Below are positions 27,536-34,469 of a stretch of 64,000 nt of DNA, piece by piece. Source of the DNA: Thomasclavelia ramosa DSM 1402. GTDB taxonomy: Bacteria > Bacillota_I > Bacilli_A > Erysipelotrichales > Coprobacillaceae. Location of the stretch: assembly GCF_014131695.1 (NCBI RefSeq), contig NZ_CP036346.1, positions 3,038,001 through 3,102,000 on the forward strand, written 5' to 3'. Position 1 is the first letter of the stretch. Each line of letters begins with the position of its first letter. The notes beneath the pieces are model-generated. The model did no database searches and was not told where the DNA came from. It saw only the letters and a list, made by a program, of their open reading frames with translations. Made by a program: the position numbers and the translations under genes.

Positions 27536-28076
27536 TAATTACTTCCATTACATATTTATAATCAATGTCCTCAGTTAACCACACACCATTTTGGGAATAA
27601 TAAAATTTACAGCCATCTTCACACATTGCCTTTGTATCAATAACTAAAACAATTGCTTTACCATGTCTACTTCCGACTTTAAATGCTGTTTCAATATCTT
27701 TCGATAAATGAACATATAAACGTTTCATTTTTTTAATCCCTTCTTGCTCTATCTTGTTCAAATATTTAAATGCCGTTCCATGATAAAGATATTCTGGTGG
27801 AATCTTTTCAATTAATTCAATATCTACTTTGATTGAATGACCTTGGTTAGCTCGAATTTTTGTATGATCTTCATTATATTGATATCGCTGTTTATTATTT
27901 GTCATGACAATCTCATCTAATAATGTTCGATTAATAAAACGACCACTATTATTAATTCCTAACAACAACTCATCAACCTTTGCCCATCCATGATAATCTA
28001 GCTTTAATCCAATTAGTTCCGGTTTATGTCGTAAAATCAAACTAATAAACTTACCAAGATTTACTAAATCATTCAT
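27531..28076 (-). CDS. kptA: RNA 2'-phosphotransferase (Tpt1/KptA)
   Basis: 181 aa. N-terminal winged-helix lobe with GKFISLILRHKPELIGLKLD (the Arg-His pair that contacts RNA phosphate) and GWAKVDELL; C-terminal NAD lobe with YLYHGTAFKY, VHLSKDIETAFKVGSRHG and the final GVWLTEDIDYKYV. The enzyme transfers an internal RNA 2'-phosphate to NAD, making ADP-ribose 1''-2'' cyclic phosphate. In bacteria, which lack the yeast-type tRNA splicing that makes this phosphate, its use is unclear (RNA repair or ADP-ribosylation chemistry). The start ATG overlaps the GNAT stop by eight bases. Confidence 0.92.
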
Positions 28077-28560
28077 GTTCAAACTCTAAACGCATATCAT
28101 ACCAGATAGCACCACCATGCATTGACTGAGAAATCCCACAATTTTTAAATCCAAACTTCTCATAATAATGCAATAATTTATCCTTGCAAGTAAGAATACA
28201 TCCTTTTCGTCCTGCCATACGGGCATCATCAATTACCACCTGCATGACTTTGGCAGCTAACCCTTGTTGACGATATTCAGGAATTGTATTTACTCCAAAA
28301 ATTGCCTGCCATTCTCCTGCTTCATCATGTAAGCTAGCATCTTCAAACATAATATCATTGATCGTTGTTTCATTTGTTACCATTCCGTTAATAAAACTAA
28401 TCAATTTTCCTTCATCTTCCAATAGCCAAAAATGATTCGGATAAGTTTTCAAACGTTTTTTAAAATTACTCCGACTAGCTGCTTCTGCAGGTGGAAAACA
28501 AGTGGCTTCAACAGCTGTAATTGCTTTTAAATCTTTAATTGTTGCTTTACGTATTATCAT
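28069..28560 (-). CDS. GNAT-family N-acetyltransferase
   Basis: 163 aa single GNAT domain: MIIRKATIKDLKAITAVEA at the start, the acetyl-CoA-binding loop VNTIPEYRQQGLAAKVMQVV (~98-117, Q/RxxGxA/G), and a C-terminal strand around YYEKFGF. Similar to small-molecule acetyltransferases with arylalkylamine N-acetyltransferase-like sequence. The start at 28558-28560 has GGAGG eight bases upstream. It overlaps kptA and is likely the first gene of a GNAT-kptA-(GH1) unit. Substrate unknown. Confidence 0.85.
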   Translation of the reverse strand: MIIRKATIKDLKAITAVEATCFPPAEAASRSNFKKRLKTYPNHFWLLEDEGKLISFINGMVTNETTINDIMFEDASLHDEAGEWQAIFGVNTIPEYRQQGLAAKVMQVVIDDARMAGRKGCILTCKDKLLHYYEKFGFKNCGISQSMHGGAIWYDMRLEFEHE

Positions 28561-28639
28561 TGTTAAAACCTCCTTTACTCGTTTAGAGTATATCACTTAT
28601 TATAAAATTAATAAAGAATCATTGGATAGTGGTTAATTA

Positions 28640-28690
28640 TTGCTATTTTTATAATATTAGCTTATAATGTTATTGACATATGTCAATAAC
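28640..28690 (+). promoter_or_regulatory. Promoter and 22-bp perfect palindromic operator of the DUF134-NifX gene
   Basis: -35 TTGCTA (28640-28645), 17-base spacer, -10 TATAAT (28663-28668). A perfect 22-base palindrome with arms GTTATTGACAT / ATGTCAATAAC follows at once (28669-28690), covering the expected start of transcription, and ends 15 bases before the start codon. This is repressor geometry; the DUF134 helix-turn-helix of the gene itself is the obvious candidate. Confidence 0.7.
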
Positions 28691-28705
28691 AAAGGTGGTG
28701 AAGCT

Positions 28706-29443
28706 ATGCCAAGACCATGTCGAAAAAGAAAAGTATGCAGATTACCTAGATATGCATATTTTGGTCCAAACCCGTCAGCTACAAAAACAGTAGTCCTATC
28801 AATCGACGAATATGAAACAATTAGATTAATGGATCTTGAAGGACTCACACAACAAGAATGTGCTAAACAAATGGATGTTGCCCGAACAACCGTTCAGAGT
28901 ATTTATGAACAAGCACGTTATAAGCTTGCTCAAAGCATTGTCCGGGGCTATTCTTTAAAAATTGAAGGTGGTAACTACTCTCTTTGTGACAAAGCTCACT
29001 TAGTCAATTGCACTTCATCTTGTACAATTAAAAATAAAAGAAAAATGGAGGATAACAGAATGAAAATAGCAGTAACTTATGAAGATGGTAATATTTTTCA
29101 ACATTTTGGAAAGAGTAAAGAGTTTAAAGTATACGACATTGAGAATCAAGAAATTATCTCTAGTCAAATAGAAAGTACTAACGGTCAGGGTCATTCAGCC
29201 TTAGCAGAAATTCTAAAAAATCTTAACATTGATGTATTGATTTGTGGTGGAATTGGCGGAGGTGCACGAAATATCCTCACATCATTAGGAATCGAAATCA
29301 TTCCTGGGGTCATTGGCAGTAGTGATGAAGCAGTAATCGACTATCTAAAGGGTGAGTTGCATTACGATCCTAACACAGCCTGTAATCACCATGATGATGG
29401 TCATCACGCTTGTCAAGAACACGATAATAAATGTTGTCATTAA
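28706..29443 (+). CDS. DUF134 DNA-binding protein fused to a NifX/NifB-like iron-cofactor domain
   Basis: 245 aa. Residues 1-95 are DUF134 (MPRPCRKRKVCRLPRYAYFG, then the helix-turn-helix LEGLTQQECAKQMDVARTTV). Residues ~119-220 are a dinitrogenase iron-molybdenum cofactor domain (MKIAVTYEDGNIFQHFGKSK, VLICGGIGGGARN), ending in a His/Cys tail (CNHHDDGHHACQEHDNKCCH). The two families are often separate neighbours. An intact GGAGG and ATG (29060) lie at the domain border, so the second domain may also be made alone. Likely an iron-sulfur or metal-binding redox regulator, not nitrogen fixation. The start was chosen by AAGGTGG upstream. Confidence 0.9.
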   Translation: MPRPCRKRKVCRLPRYAYFGPNPSATKTVVLSIDEYETIRLMDLEGLTQQECAKQMDVARTTVQSIYEQARYKLAQSIVRGYSLKIEGGNYSLCDKAHLVNCTSSCTIKNKRKMEDNRMKIAVTYEDGNIFQHFGKSKEFKVYDIENQEIISSQIESTNGQGHSALAEILKNLNIDVLICGGIGGGARNILTSLGIEIIPGVIGSSDEAVIDYLKGELHYDPNTACNHHDDGHHACQEHDNKCCH

Positions 29444-29478
29444 AAAGATGAGACTAAAAACTATAGTCTCATCTTTTT
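29442..29478. terminator. Strong bidirectional terminator after the DUF134-NifX gene
   Basis: Fifteen-base perfect arms, AAAAAGATGAGACTA and its complement, around a seven-base loop; works on either strand. Confidence 0.9.
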
Positions 29479-29725
29479 AAAATTCAACTTTAATTAATTC
29501 TACATCATTAGAAACCACCGCTTCATTAGTATTTTTTATCTCTTTTAAATCAGTATGATTTGTTATTAAGACAGGTGTTTCTAATGAATATCCCGCAGCC
29601 TTAATCTTATCCATGTCAAATTCCAATAGTAATTGTCCTTGACCAATACGTGCAATAAAGCCCTCACCATTTAATTGAACTGCATTAATTCCCACGTAAA
29701 TTAATAATTCAACACCACCTTTGGG
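29477..29725 (-). pseudogene. 3' remnant of a PTS glucose-type EIIA domain
   Basis: The readable part (GGVELLIYVGINAVQLNGEG, then QLLLEFDMDKIKAAGYSLETPV and VLITN) is the C-terminal two thirds of an EIIA-Glc/Bgl domain. The N-terminal strands and first active-site region are gone: homology stops at about 29718, where a recombinase remnant starts on the other strand. A short internal deletion removed the usual GDKVKKG-type loop (it reads ARIGQGQLLLE). No start codon with an RBS belongs to it. It was probably the tail of a beta-glucoside or maltose-type EIIBCA permease transcribed on the minus strand. Confidence 0.8.
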
Positions 29726-30215
29726 GTACCGTAAAGTGAAAAAAGCGCTCAATTAGTGACTAATCCAGTTAATGCTAATGTTGTAAAACATACCTTTCAA
29801 ATTGATGGAGATGGCTATGGTACCTTACAAATTGCTCACACTTTAACAAGAGAAACATTCCAACACCATCTCTTTCTTTACATGAATTTAGTTTAAAGAA
29901 TGAAATAGATAATAAAAGTAAGTATACTGATGTATGGAATAATCCCTATATGTGTAGAATTTTAATGAATGCAACTTATCTTAGAAATTTAATTCTTCAT
30001 AAAAGGGAATATTTCAAAACTAGAGGTGAGTATCAAAAACTTCCAAAAGAGAAATGAAAAATCTTTAAACATCATCATGAAATAATTATAGACGAAAAGA
30101 TATTCTGTATTTATCAAGCAAAATTAGAAAGCAAGGAAGTACGTTCAAAACGAAAACGAAAGATTTATAAAAATATATTTCATGGTTTATTATATTGTGC
30201 AGACTGTGATAACCT
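29717..30215 (+). pseudogene. Large serine recombinase remnant
   Basis: Homology to the recombinase and zinc-ribbon part of large serine integrases is spread over frames. GYRKVKK opens in one frame; LVTNPVNANVVKHTF and GYGTLQIAH follow in a second; NKRNIPTPS and VWNNPYMCRILMNATYLRN in a third; then FHGLLYCADC, the start of the zinc ribbon. At least two frameshifts and one in-frame TGA (in a PKEK-stop-KIF context where relatives have Trp) kill it. The catalytic N-terminal domain is missing. The left edge meets the EIIA remnant and the right edge a decayed RpiR gene, so it looks like the trace of an integrated element or deletion junction. Confidence 0.75.
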
Positions 30216-30705
30216 TTTAAAGACCTTATTGTATCGCTTTTACCAGTAACTGAAATCATTAAAAATAGATCTTCTTTATTAGCAATTAAATCAATTGCAA
30301 ACAGGTTATCGGGCTATTAACCTCTCCAACACAGCGAACTCTTCTTGTTTATTTTACTAAAACGGCTAACTTTCTCATCATTTTATCATTAAGGTATAAT
30401 GCATCAATTCGATTGTATCAATATATTTTTTCAATCTTATTATTCTCTTTATTAACGGTATCTTTAGCATTATTTAAGCTATTTACATATTTAACGCAAT
30501 CATATTTAAATTCTGCATAACCTGAATATCCTACTTTTAACAAAATCATTGTTTTAGTAACTTTCTTCAGTTAATATTTCTGTTAGCGATAATCTTTAAA
30601 TCTTTGTTAAACCTTTACAAATCAATTCACACGGTTTTAATTCATTTTAGTTAATAAATTCTTTTTTAGATTGATATTAAAAATAAAATCCATTGATCAT
30701 CGCCT
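30215..30705 (-). pseudogene. Decayed RpiR-family regulator
   Basis: On the minus strand, fragments of an RpiR regulator can be followed across stops and frame changes: VGYSGYAEFKYDCVKYV (end of the RpiR helix-turn-helix region), DALYLNDKMMRKLAVLVK, RRVRCVGE (SIS strand) and NLFAIDLIANKEDLFLMISV plus TGKSDTIRSLK (SIS domain). The order agrees with the intact RpiR at 38.1-38.8 kb, with a gap inside the SIS domain. It ends abruptly where the recombinase remnant begins. A GGAGG and ATG near 30.70 kb may be its old start. RpiR plus EIIA remnants on the same strand suggest one lost PTS locus. Confidence 0.5.
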
Positions 30706-30764
30706 CCTGTCTCTTTAGTAATTGCATCTTACAATGGAATCTTTTTCAAATTAATTATCAAAAT

Positions 30765-30797
30765 AAAACTATAGTTTCTTTAAAAAACCATAGTTTT
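30765..30797 (-). terminator. Terminator of the PTS-GH1 operon
   Basis: Thirteen-base arms (AAAACTATGGTTT / AAACTATAGTTTT, one G-U pair) with a short loop and a TATTTT tail on the minus strand, just after the GH1 stop. Confidence 0.8.
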
Positions 30798-30804
30798 ATA
30801 TAAA

Positions 30805-32256
30805 CTATTCTAATTTTAAACCATTACTTTTAATAACATTTTGATACCATATATATGAATCTTTTTTATATCTTTTATGACTGCCTACTCCATAATCATC
30901 TTGATCATTATAAATAAATCCATATCTTTTTTTCATTTCACTTGTTCCTGAAGAAACCATATCAATTGGCGACCAGGCACAATAAGCAAAAACCTTGACA
31001 CCTCGTGTGATTGCTTTATTCAAAGCAATAATATGTTCTCTAATATAATCAATTCGATAATCGTCGTGTATTGTATCATTATCTAACCTTTCAATTTGAC
31101 CAATTCCATTTTCAGCAATCATTAATGGTTTTTGATAACGATCCCAATATTTAAGAAAACAATCATATAGACCAAGAGGATTAATTGTCCATCCCCATGG
31201 ATTAGTCTCCAGATAAGGATTTAATTGGGAATCGCCAATAGCTAAAGTATTCTTTTCATGACTGACAACGTTAGAATTATAATAACTAATCGCTAAAAAA
31301 TCTAAAGTATTTTCTTTTATTAATACTAGATCGGTTTCTTTTATCTCTACGGCGATATGATTATGACTAAAATAACTTATTGCATATCCAGGATATTCTC
31401 CCCTTAATTGTACATCTGCATAAAAATACATTGTCATTTGATTTTTTTCAGTTGAAAAAACAACATCCTTAGGCTTACAAGTCATTGGTGTTACTAAAAA
31501 ATCAGCTAGCATACACCCAAATTTAAAGTTATTATTTATTTTACTTCCAATCTCTTTTATTTTTGCACAGACAACAAATTTATTATGAATAGCTTGATAT
31601 TTCTTTTGTTCCAATTGTGTCACTGTATCTTTTACAATTCCTAACGAACTGAGACCTACCCGTGTTAAATTAATCTGATTAACAGGTATCCAATATGTTA
31701 CTTTATCCTTATATCTTTGCATAATCAAAGTTGCATATTTTATGAATGCTGTCACAACTTTTTCATTTAAAAAACCATTATATTTTAAAGCTAAATCAAT
31801 TGGCATATCATCATGATATAATGTAACAATAGGCACTATCCCCATTTCTTTTAACAAATTAAATATTTTATCATAATATTTTAATCCTTTCTCACTAGGT
31901 TCACCATCTATTCCATTTGGAAATACTCTTGCCCAACTTATTGAAAACCGAAAACAAGTAATCCCCATTTCCTTAAGCAATATCAAATCCTCTTTATAAC
32001 GATGATAAAATTCAATTCCTATTTTTTTAGGAAAATTATATCTTTCTGGATAATTGAGACGGTCTAAAATCTCCGCTTTAGATAAATCTCCTTTCACCTT
32101 TGCTTTATCATTTGGATCATAATTTTGCAAATCAGCAACTGTCAATGCTCTATCATCAGCCCCCTCAGCCTGTTTTGCGCTCATTGCCACGCCCCATAAA
32201 AAATCTTTAGGAAATTGATAATATATTTGTTTTTTGTATTTTTCTGTTAGTAGCAT
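30805..32256 (-). CDS. GH1 6-phospho-glycosidase family protein lacking the acid/base Glu
   Basis: 483 aa GH1 protein, last gene of a PTS operon. The nucleophile is present (Glu382 in MIAENGIG) and so is the phosphate-binding segment ([11 protein letters not shown]). The acid/base motif, normally TFNE, reads IPVNQINL with Gln194 in place of Glu, and the preceding HxE/HWD motif reads YHDDMP. Gln at this place is the hallmark of plant myrosinases, which split thioglucosides with good leaving groups. The enzyme may act on 6-phospho-thioglucosides or aryl glycosides, or use an external base, or be a binding protein. An AAGGAG RBS is present. The family is certain; the activity is not. Confidence 0.88.
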   Translation of the reverse strand: MLLTEKYKKQIYYQFPKDFLWGVAMSAKQAEGADDRALTVADLQNYDPNDKAKVKGDLSKAEILDRLNYPERYNFPKKIGIEFYHRYKEDLILLKEMGITCFRFSISWARVFPNGIDGEPSEKGLKYYDKIFNLLKEMGIVPIVTLYHDDMPIDLALKYNGFLNEKVVTAFIKYATLIMQRYKDKVTYWIPVNQINLTRVGLSSLGIVKDTVTQLEQKKYQAIHNKFVVCAKIKEIGSKINNNFKFGCMLADFLVTPMTCKPKDVVFSTEKNQMTMYFYADVQLRGEYPGYAISYFSHNHIAVEIKETDLVLIKENTLDFLAISYYNSNVVSHEKNTLAIGDSQLNPYLETNPWGWTINPLGLYDCFLKYWDRYQKPLMIAENGIGQIERLDNDTIHDDYRIDYIREHIIALNKAITRGVKVFAYCAWSPIDMVSSGTSEMKKRYGFIYNDQDDYGVGSHKRYKKDSYIWYQNVIKSNGLKLE

Positions 32257-32258
32257 AT

Positions 32259-32600
32259 TTAATTCTCCTTATGACCCTGTATTTGGTAAAAAGATTCAAA
32301 TAATATTATCATTTTTTCTGTCAAATTAACCTCACTCATGATTGTCATAAGAGTATCTTGAGCATGGGTAAATAATAAACATGTTTTATAATGTTCACCT
32401 GCAGCCTCTTTTTGAATTATTTCTGTTTGTTCTTGATGTGCTTTTTTTATATCCTCCCTTGCCTCCACAATTTTCTTATGTGCATTTGAAAAATCAAAGA
32501 TACTGAGTGCCTCCAATGCTTCATTTGCTTTTGTTCTTGCATTGCCTGAATTCATAATGATTTTCATCGCAACTGGTATTAAAAGACTATTTTCATCCAT
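32259..32600 (-). CDS. PTS lactose/cellobiose-family IIA subunit
   Basis: 113 aa, all-helical, with the phosphoryl-accepting His in LLFTHAQDTLM (~77) and the conserved NSGNARTKANEALE opening. It passes phosphate from HPr to the IIB encoded two genes upstream. The RBS is GGAGG. The stop lies two bases before the GH1 start. It is the third gene of the IIB-IIC-IIA-GH1 operon. Confidence 0.92.
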   Translation of the reverse strand: MDENSLLIPVAMKIIMNSGNARTKANEALEALSIFDFSNAHKKIVEAREDIKKAHQEQTEIIQKEAAGEHYKTCLLFTHAQDTLMTIMSEVNLTEKMIILFESFYQIQGHKEN

Positions 32601-32641
32601 TTATTATTCCTCCACACTATATGACTAATTGGTTACGTTAA

Positions 32642-33928
32642 TCAAAATTCTTTCTTTAATAATTCTTTTTCATGTTCTTCTTTAACAAGCTGATTATCAT
32701 ATCTCATTAAAAATGGATACCAGATCAATCCATAAATAATAAATAGTACAAGAAACCATATAAACGCTCGGAAATCATCAGTAGTTAACCAGGTGCAAAT
32801 CGGCGCAGGAATACGAGAAATATTATTAACTCCGGCTGGAATATTTAGCATACCAGCTTTCATTACAAACCAGATAATTAATGGACCAATAATTGAATTT
32901 ATCCACATTGGAATCATTAGTAACGGATTAAAGACAATTGGCGCCCCATAAACAAGTGGCTCATTAATATTAAATATTGACGGTCCAATACAGATTTTCC
33001 CCATTGTTTTTAATTTTTTAGATTTACATTTAAATAACATTAGAAAATTTAATGGTAATGTTCCACCTAAGCCCCCCATTGCGATTAAGGCCGTTGTAAA
33101 AATCGTTTCTGTTGTCACAATATAAATTGGACTTCCTCCAGCCAATGCCATCTCAGCATTGGCTGCAATTCCCGCCATTAAAATTGGTTTAACAATAGCA
33201 TTTAACGACCAAGCTGAAATACCTACTGAATATAACAATACGTATAAAAAACAAATAACAACAAATCCCAGTAAAGATTGTCCTAAATTAACAATCGGCT
33301 GGAATATTAAATTAATAAATTCTACTAAATCAAAACCTATTGTAAATACAGTTACTCCAAATATTAAATAGATAATTGTCATTGGAACAATATTATTTAT
33401 CCATTCACAAACAAAATCCGGCATTGTAGCACTATCTTCCAAAATATGTAACTTTGCATATAAATGGAAAATCAACATTACAACTAATCCTACAATAATC
33501 GCAATAAATAAACCTGATCCACCTAAAAAATTAATATCTGTAAAAGTAAGTTCAGTTTTCCCAGTTGTTGCATTTTTTAATAAGGTTGCCATGGTTGGAC
33601 ATAAGGCCATTAAAAATACAGTCACTGAAGTTAACCCTGCAGTTATTGTATATTTAGGATGATCCAGTTCCACCATCCCAAAATAAGTAACCATAAAAGC
33701 TACTATCAATGACATCATTCCAAAGCTAAATGTATTAACAAAACTCAAGTCCGGTAGTGATGGAATGTAACGTACAAATACATTGTAAATTGAAATAACT
33801 GATCCTACCAAAATAAACGGCAAGATTTTCTGCATTGCGCTCGCCACTGCTGCAATCCAAGGATTACTGAAAACTTTTTGCATCCCTGGTGCTAATTTAT
33901 TAGTAAACCAATTCATAATTCCTTTCAT
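32642..33928 (-). CDS. PTS lactose/cellobiose-family IIC permease
   Basis: 428 aa with about ten membrane helices. Begins with MKGIMNWFTNKLAPGMQKVF, and has the substrate-loop signature of the Lac family: GPSIFNINEPLVYGAPIVFN (~298-317), with the Glu that binds the sugar hydroxyls. Imports and phosphorylates an oligosaccharide or beta-glucoside with IIA and IIB. The RBS is AGGAG; spacing to IIB and IIA genes is short (23 and 41 bases). The substrate must fit the unusual Gln-type GH1 downstream. Confidence 0.93.
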   Translation of the reverse strand: MKGIMNWFTNKLAPGMQKVFSNPWIAAVASAMQKILPFILVGSVISIYNVFVRYIPSLPDLSFVNTFSFGMMSLIVAFMVTYFGMVELDHPKYTITAGLTSVTVFLMALCPTMATLLKNATTGKTELTFTDINFLGGSGLFIAIIVGLVVMLIFHLYAKLHILEDSATMPDFVCEWINNIVPMTIIYLIFGVTVFTIGFDLVEFINLIFQPIVNLGQSLLGFVVICFLYVLLYSVGISAWSLNAIVKPILMAGIAANAEMALAGGSPIYIVTTETIFTTALIAMGGLGGTLPLNFLMLFKCKSKKLKTMGKICIGPSIFNINEPLVYGAPIVFNPLLMIPMWINSIIGPLIIWFVMKAGMLNIPAGVNNISRIPAPICTWLTTDDFRAFIWFLVLFIIYGLIWYPFLMRYDNQLVKEEHEKELLKKEF

Positions 33929-33951
33929 TTTTCTCTCTCCTGTTATATATT

Positions 33952-34275
33952 TTATTTATAAAACTCTTCTATTTCTAATAATGCTAATTCAAGTAATGCT
34001 TTTCCATCTAACATTGAATAAATTTCTTCAGGAATAACAATTACAGGAATATTATATGGGGCTGCCATATCTTTAAAAGCATTCAGCCTAAATTCATAAT
34101 GCGGTCCAATGCAAAGAATATCCATTTTTGGCAAATATTGTGTGACTTCGCTTTCACTCTTTGCTTCAATAGTTGCATCTATTTTACCTTTTTTTGCAGC
34201 TGCTCGAGCTTTTTGAGCTAAAAATCCTGAAGAGAGCCCTCCTCCACAACAAAGATAAATATGTGCTTGTGCCAT
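33952..34275 (-). CDS. PTS lactose/cellobiose-family IIB subunit
   Basis: 107 aa. The N-terminal P-loop-like motif IYLCCGGGLSSGFLAQKARA has the phosphorylated Cys after the first strand (CCGGG, where CxAGxSTS is usual). The Lac/Cel IIB fold follows (MDILCIGPHYEFRL). The ATG at 34273-34275 has GGAGG eight bases upstream; an ATG 15 bases earlier overlaps that RBS. First gene of the operon, divergent from the LicR-like activator, with twin palindromes between. Confidence 0.9.
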   Translation of the reverse strand: MAQAHIYLCCGGGLSSGFLAQKARAAAKKGKIDATIEAKSESEVTQYLPKMDILCIGPHYEFRLNAFKDMAAPYNIPVIVIPEEIYSMLDGKALLELALLEIEEFYK

Positions 34276-34366
34276 TTTTATTTCCTCCATTTCTTATTTG
34301 TCTGCAAGTTCTTGAACTTTACGCTTATATTTAATCATTTTGTTCATATCTACTCAACTAACATTC

Positions 34367-34403
34367 TGCACAGTGCAAATAAGTATTTTGCACTGTGCAA
34401 AAT
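34367..34403. promoter_or_regulatory. Twin palindromic operators between PTS operon and PRD activator
   Basis: Two copies of the same palindrome: TGCAC-A-GTGCA (34367-34377) and ATTTTGCAC-T-GTGCAAAAT (34385-34403). Their centres (34372 and 34394) are 22 bases apart, two helical turns, so dimers would bind on one face of the DNA. Placement is between divergent genes, about 90 bases from the IIB start and 65 from the activator start. The MtlR/LicR-type activator encoded at the right is the expected binder. Confidence 0.7.
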
Positions 34404-34469
34404 TCTAGTTTTAAATAAAAATTAAAACTATTATAATATAGAAAACAACAACTAGGGAAGGATGAGAGC

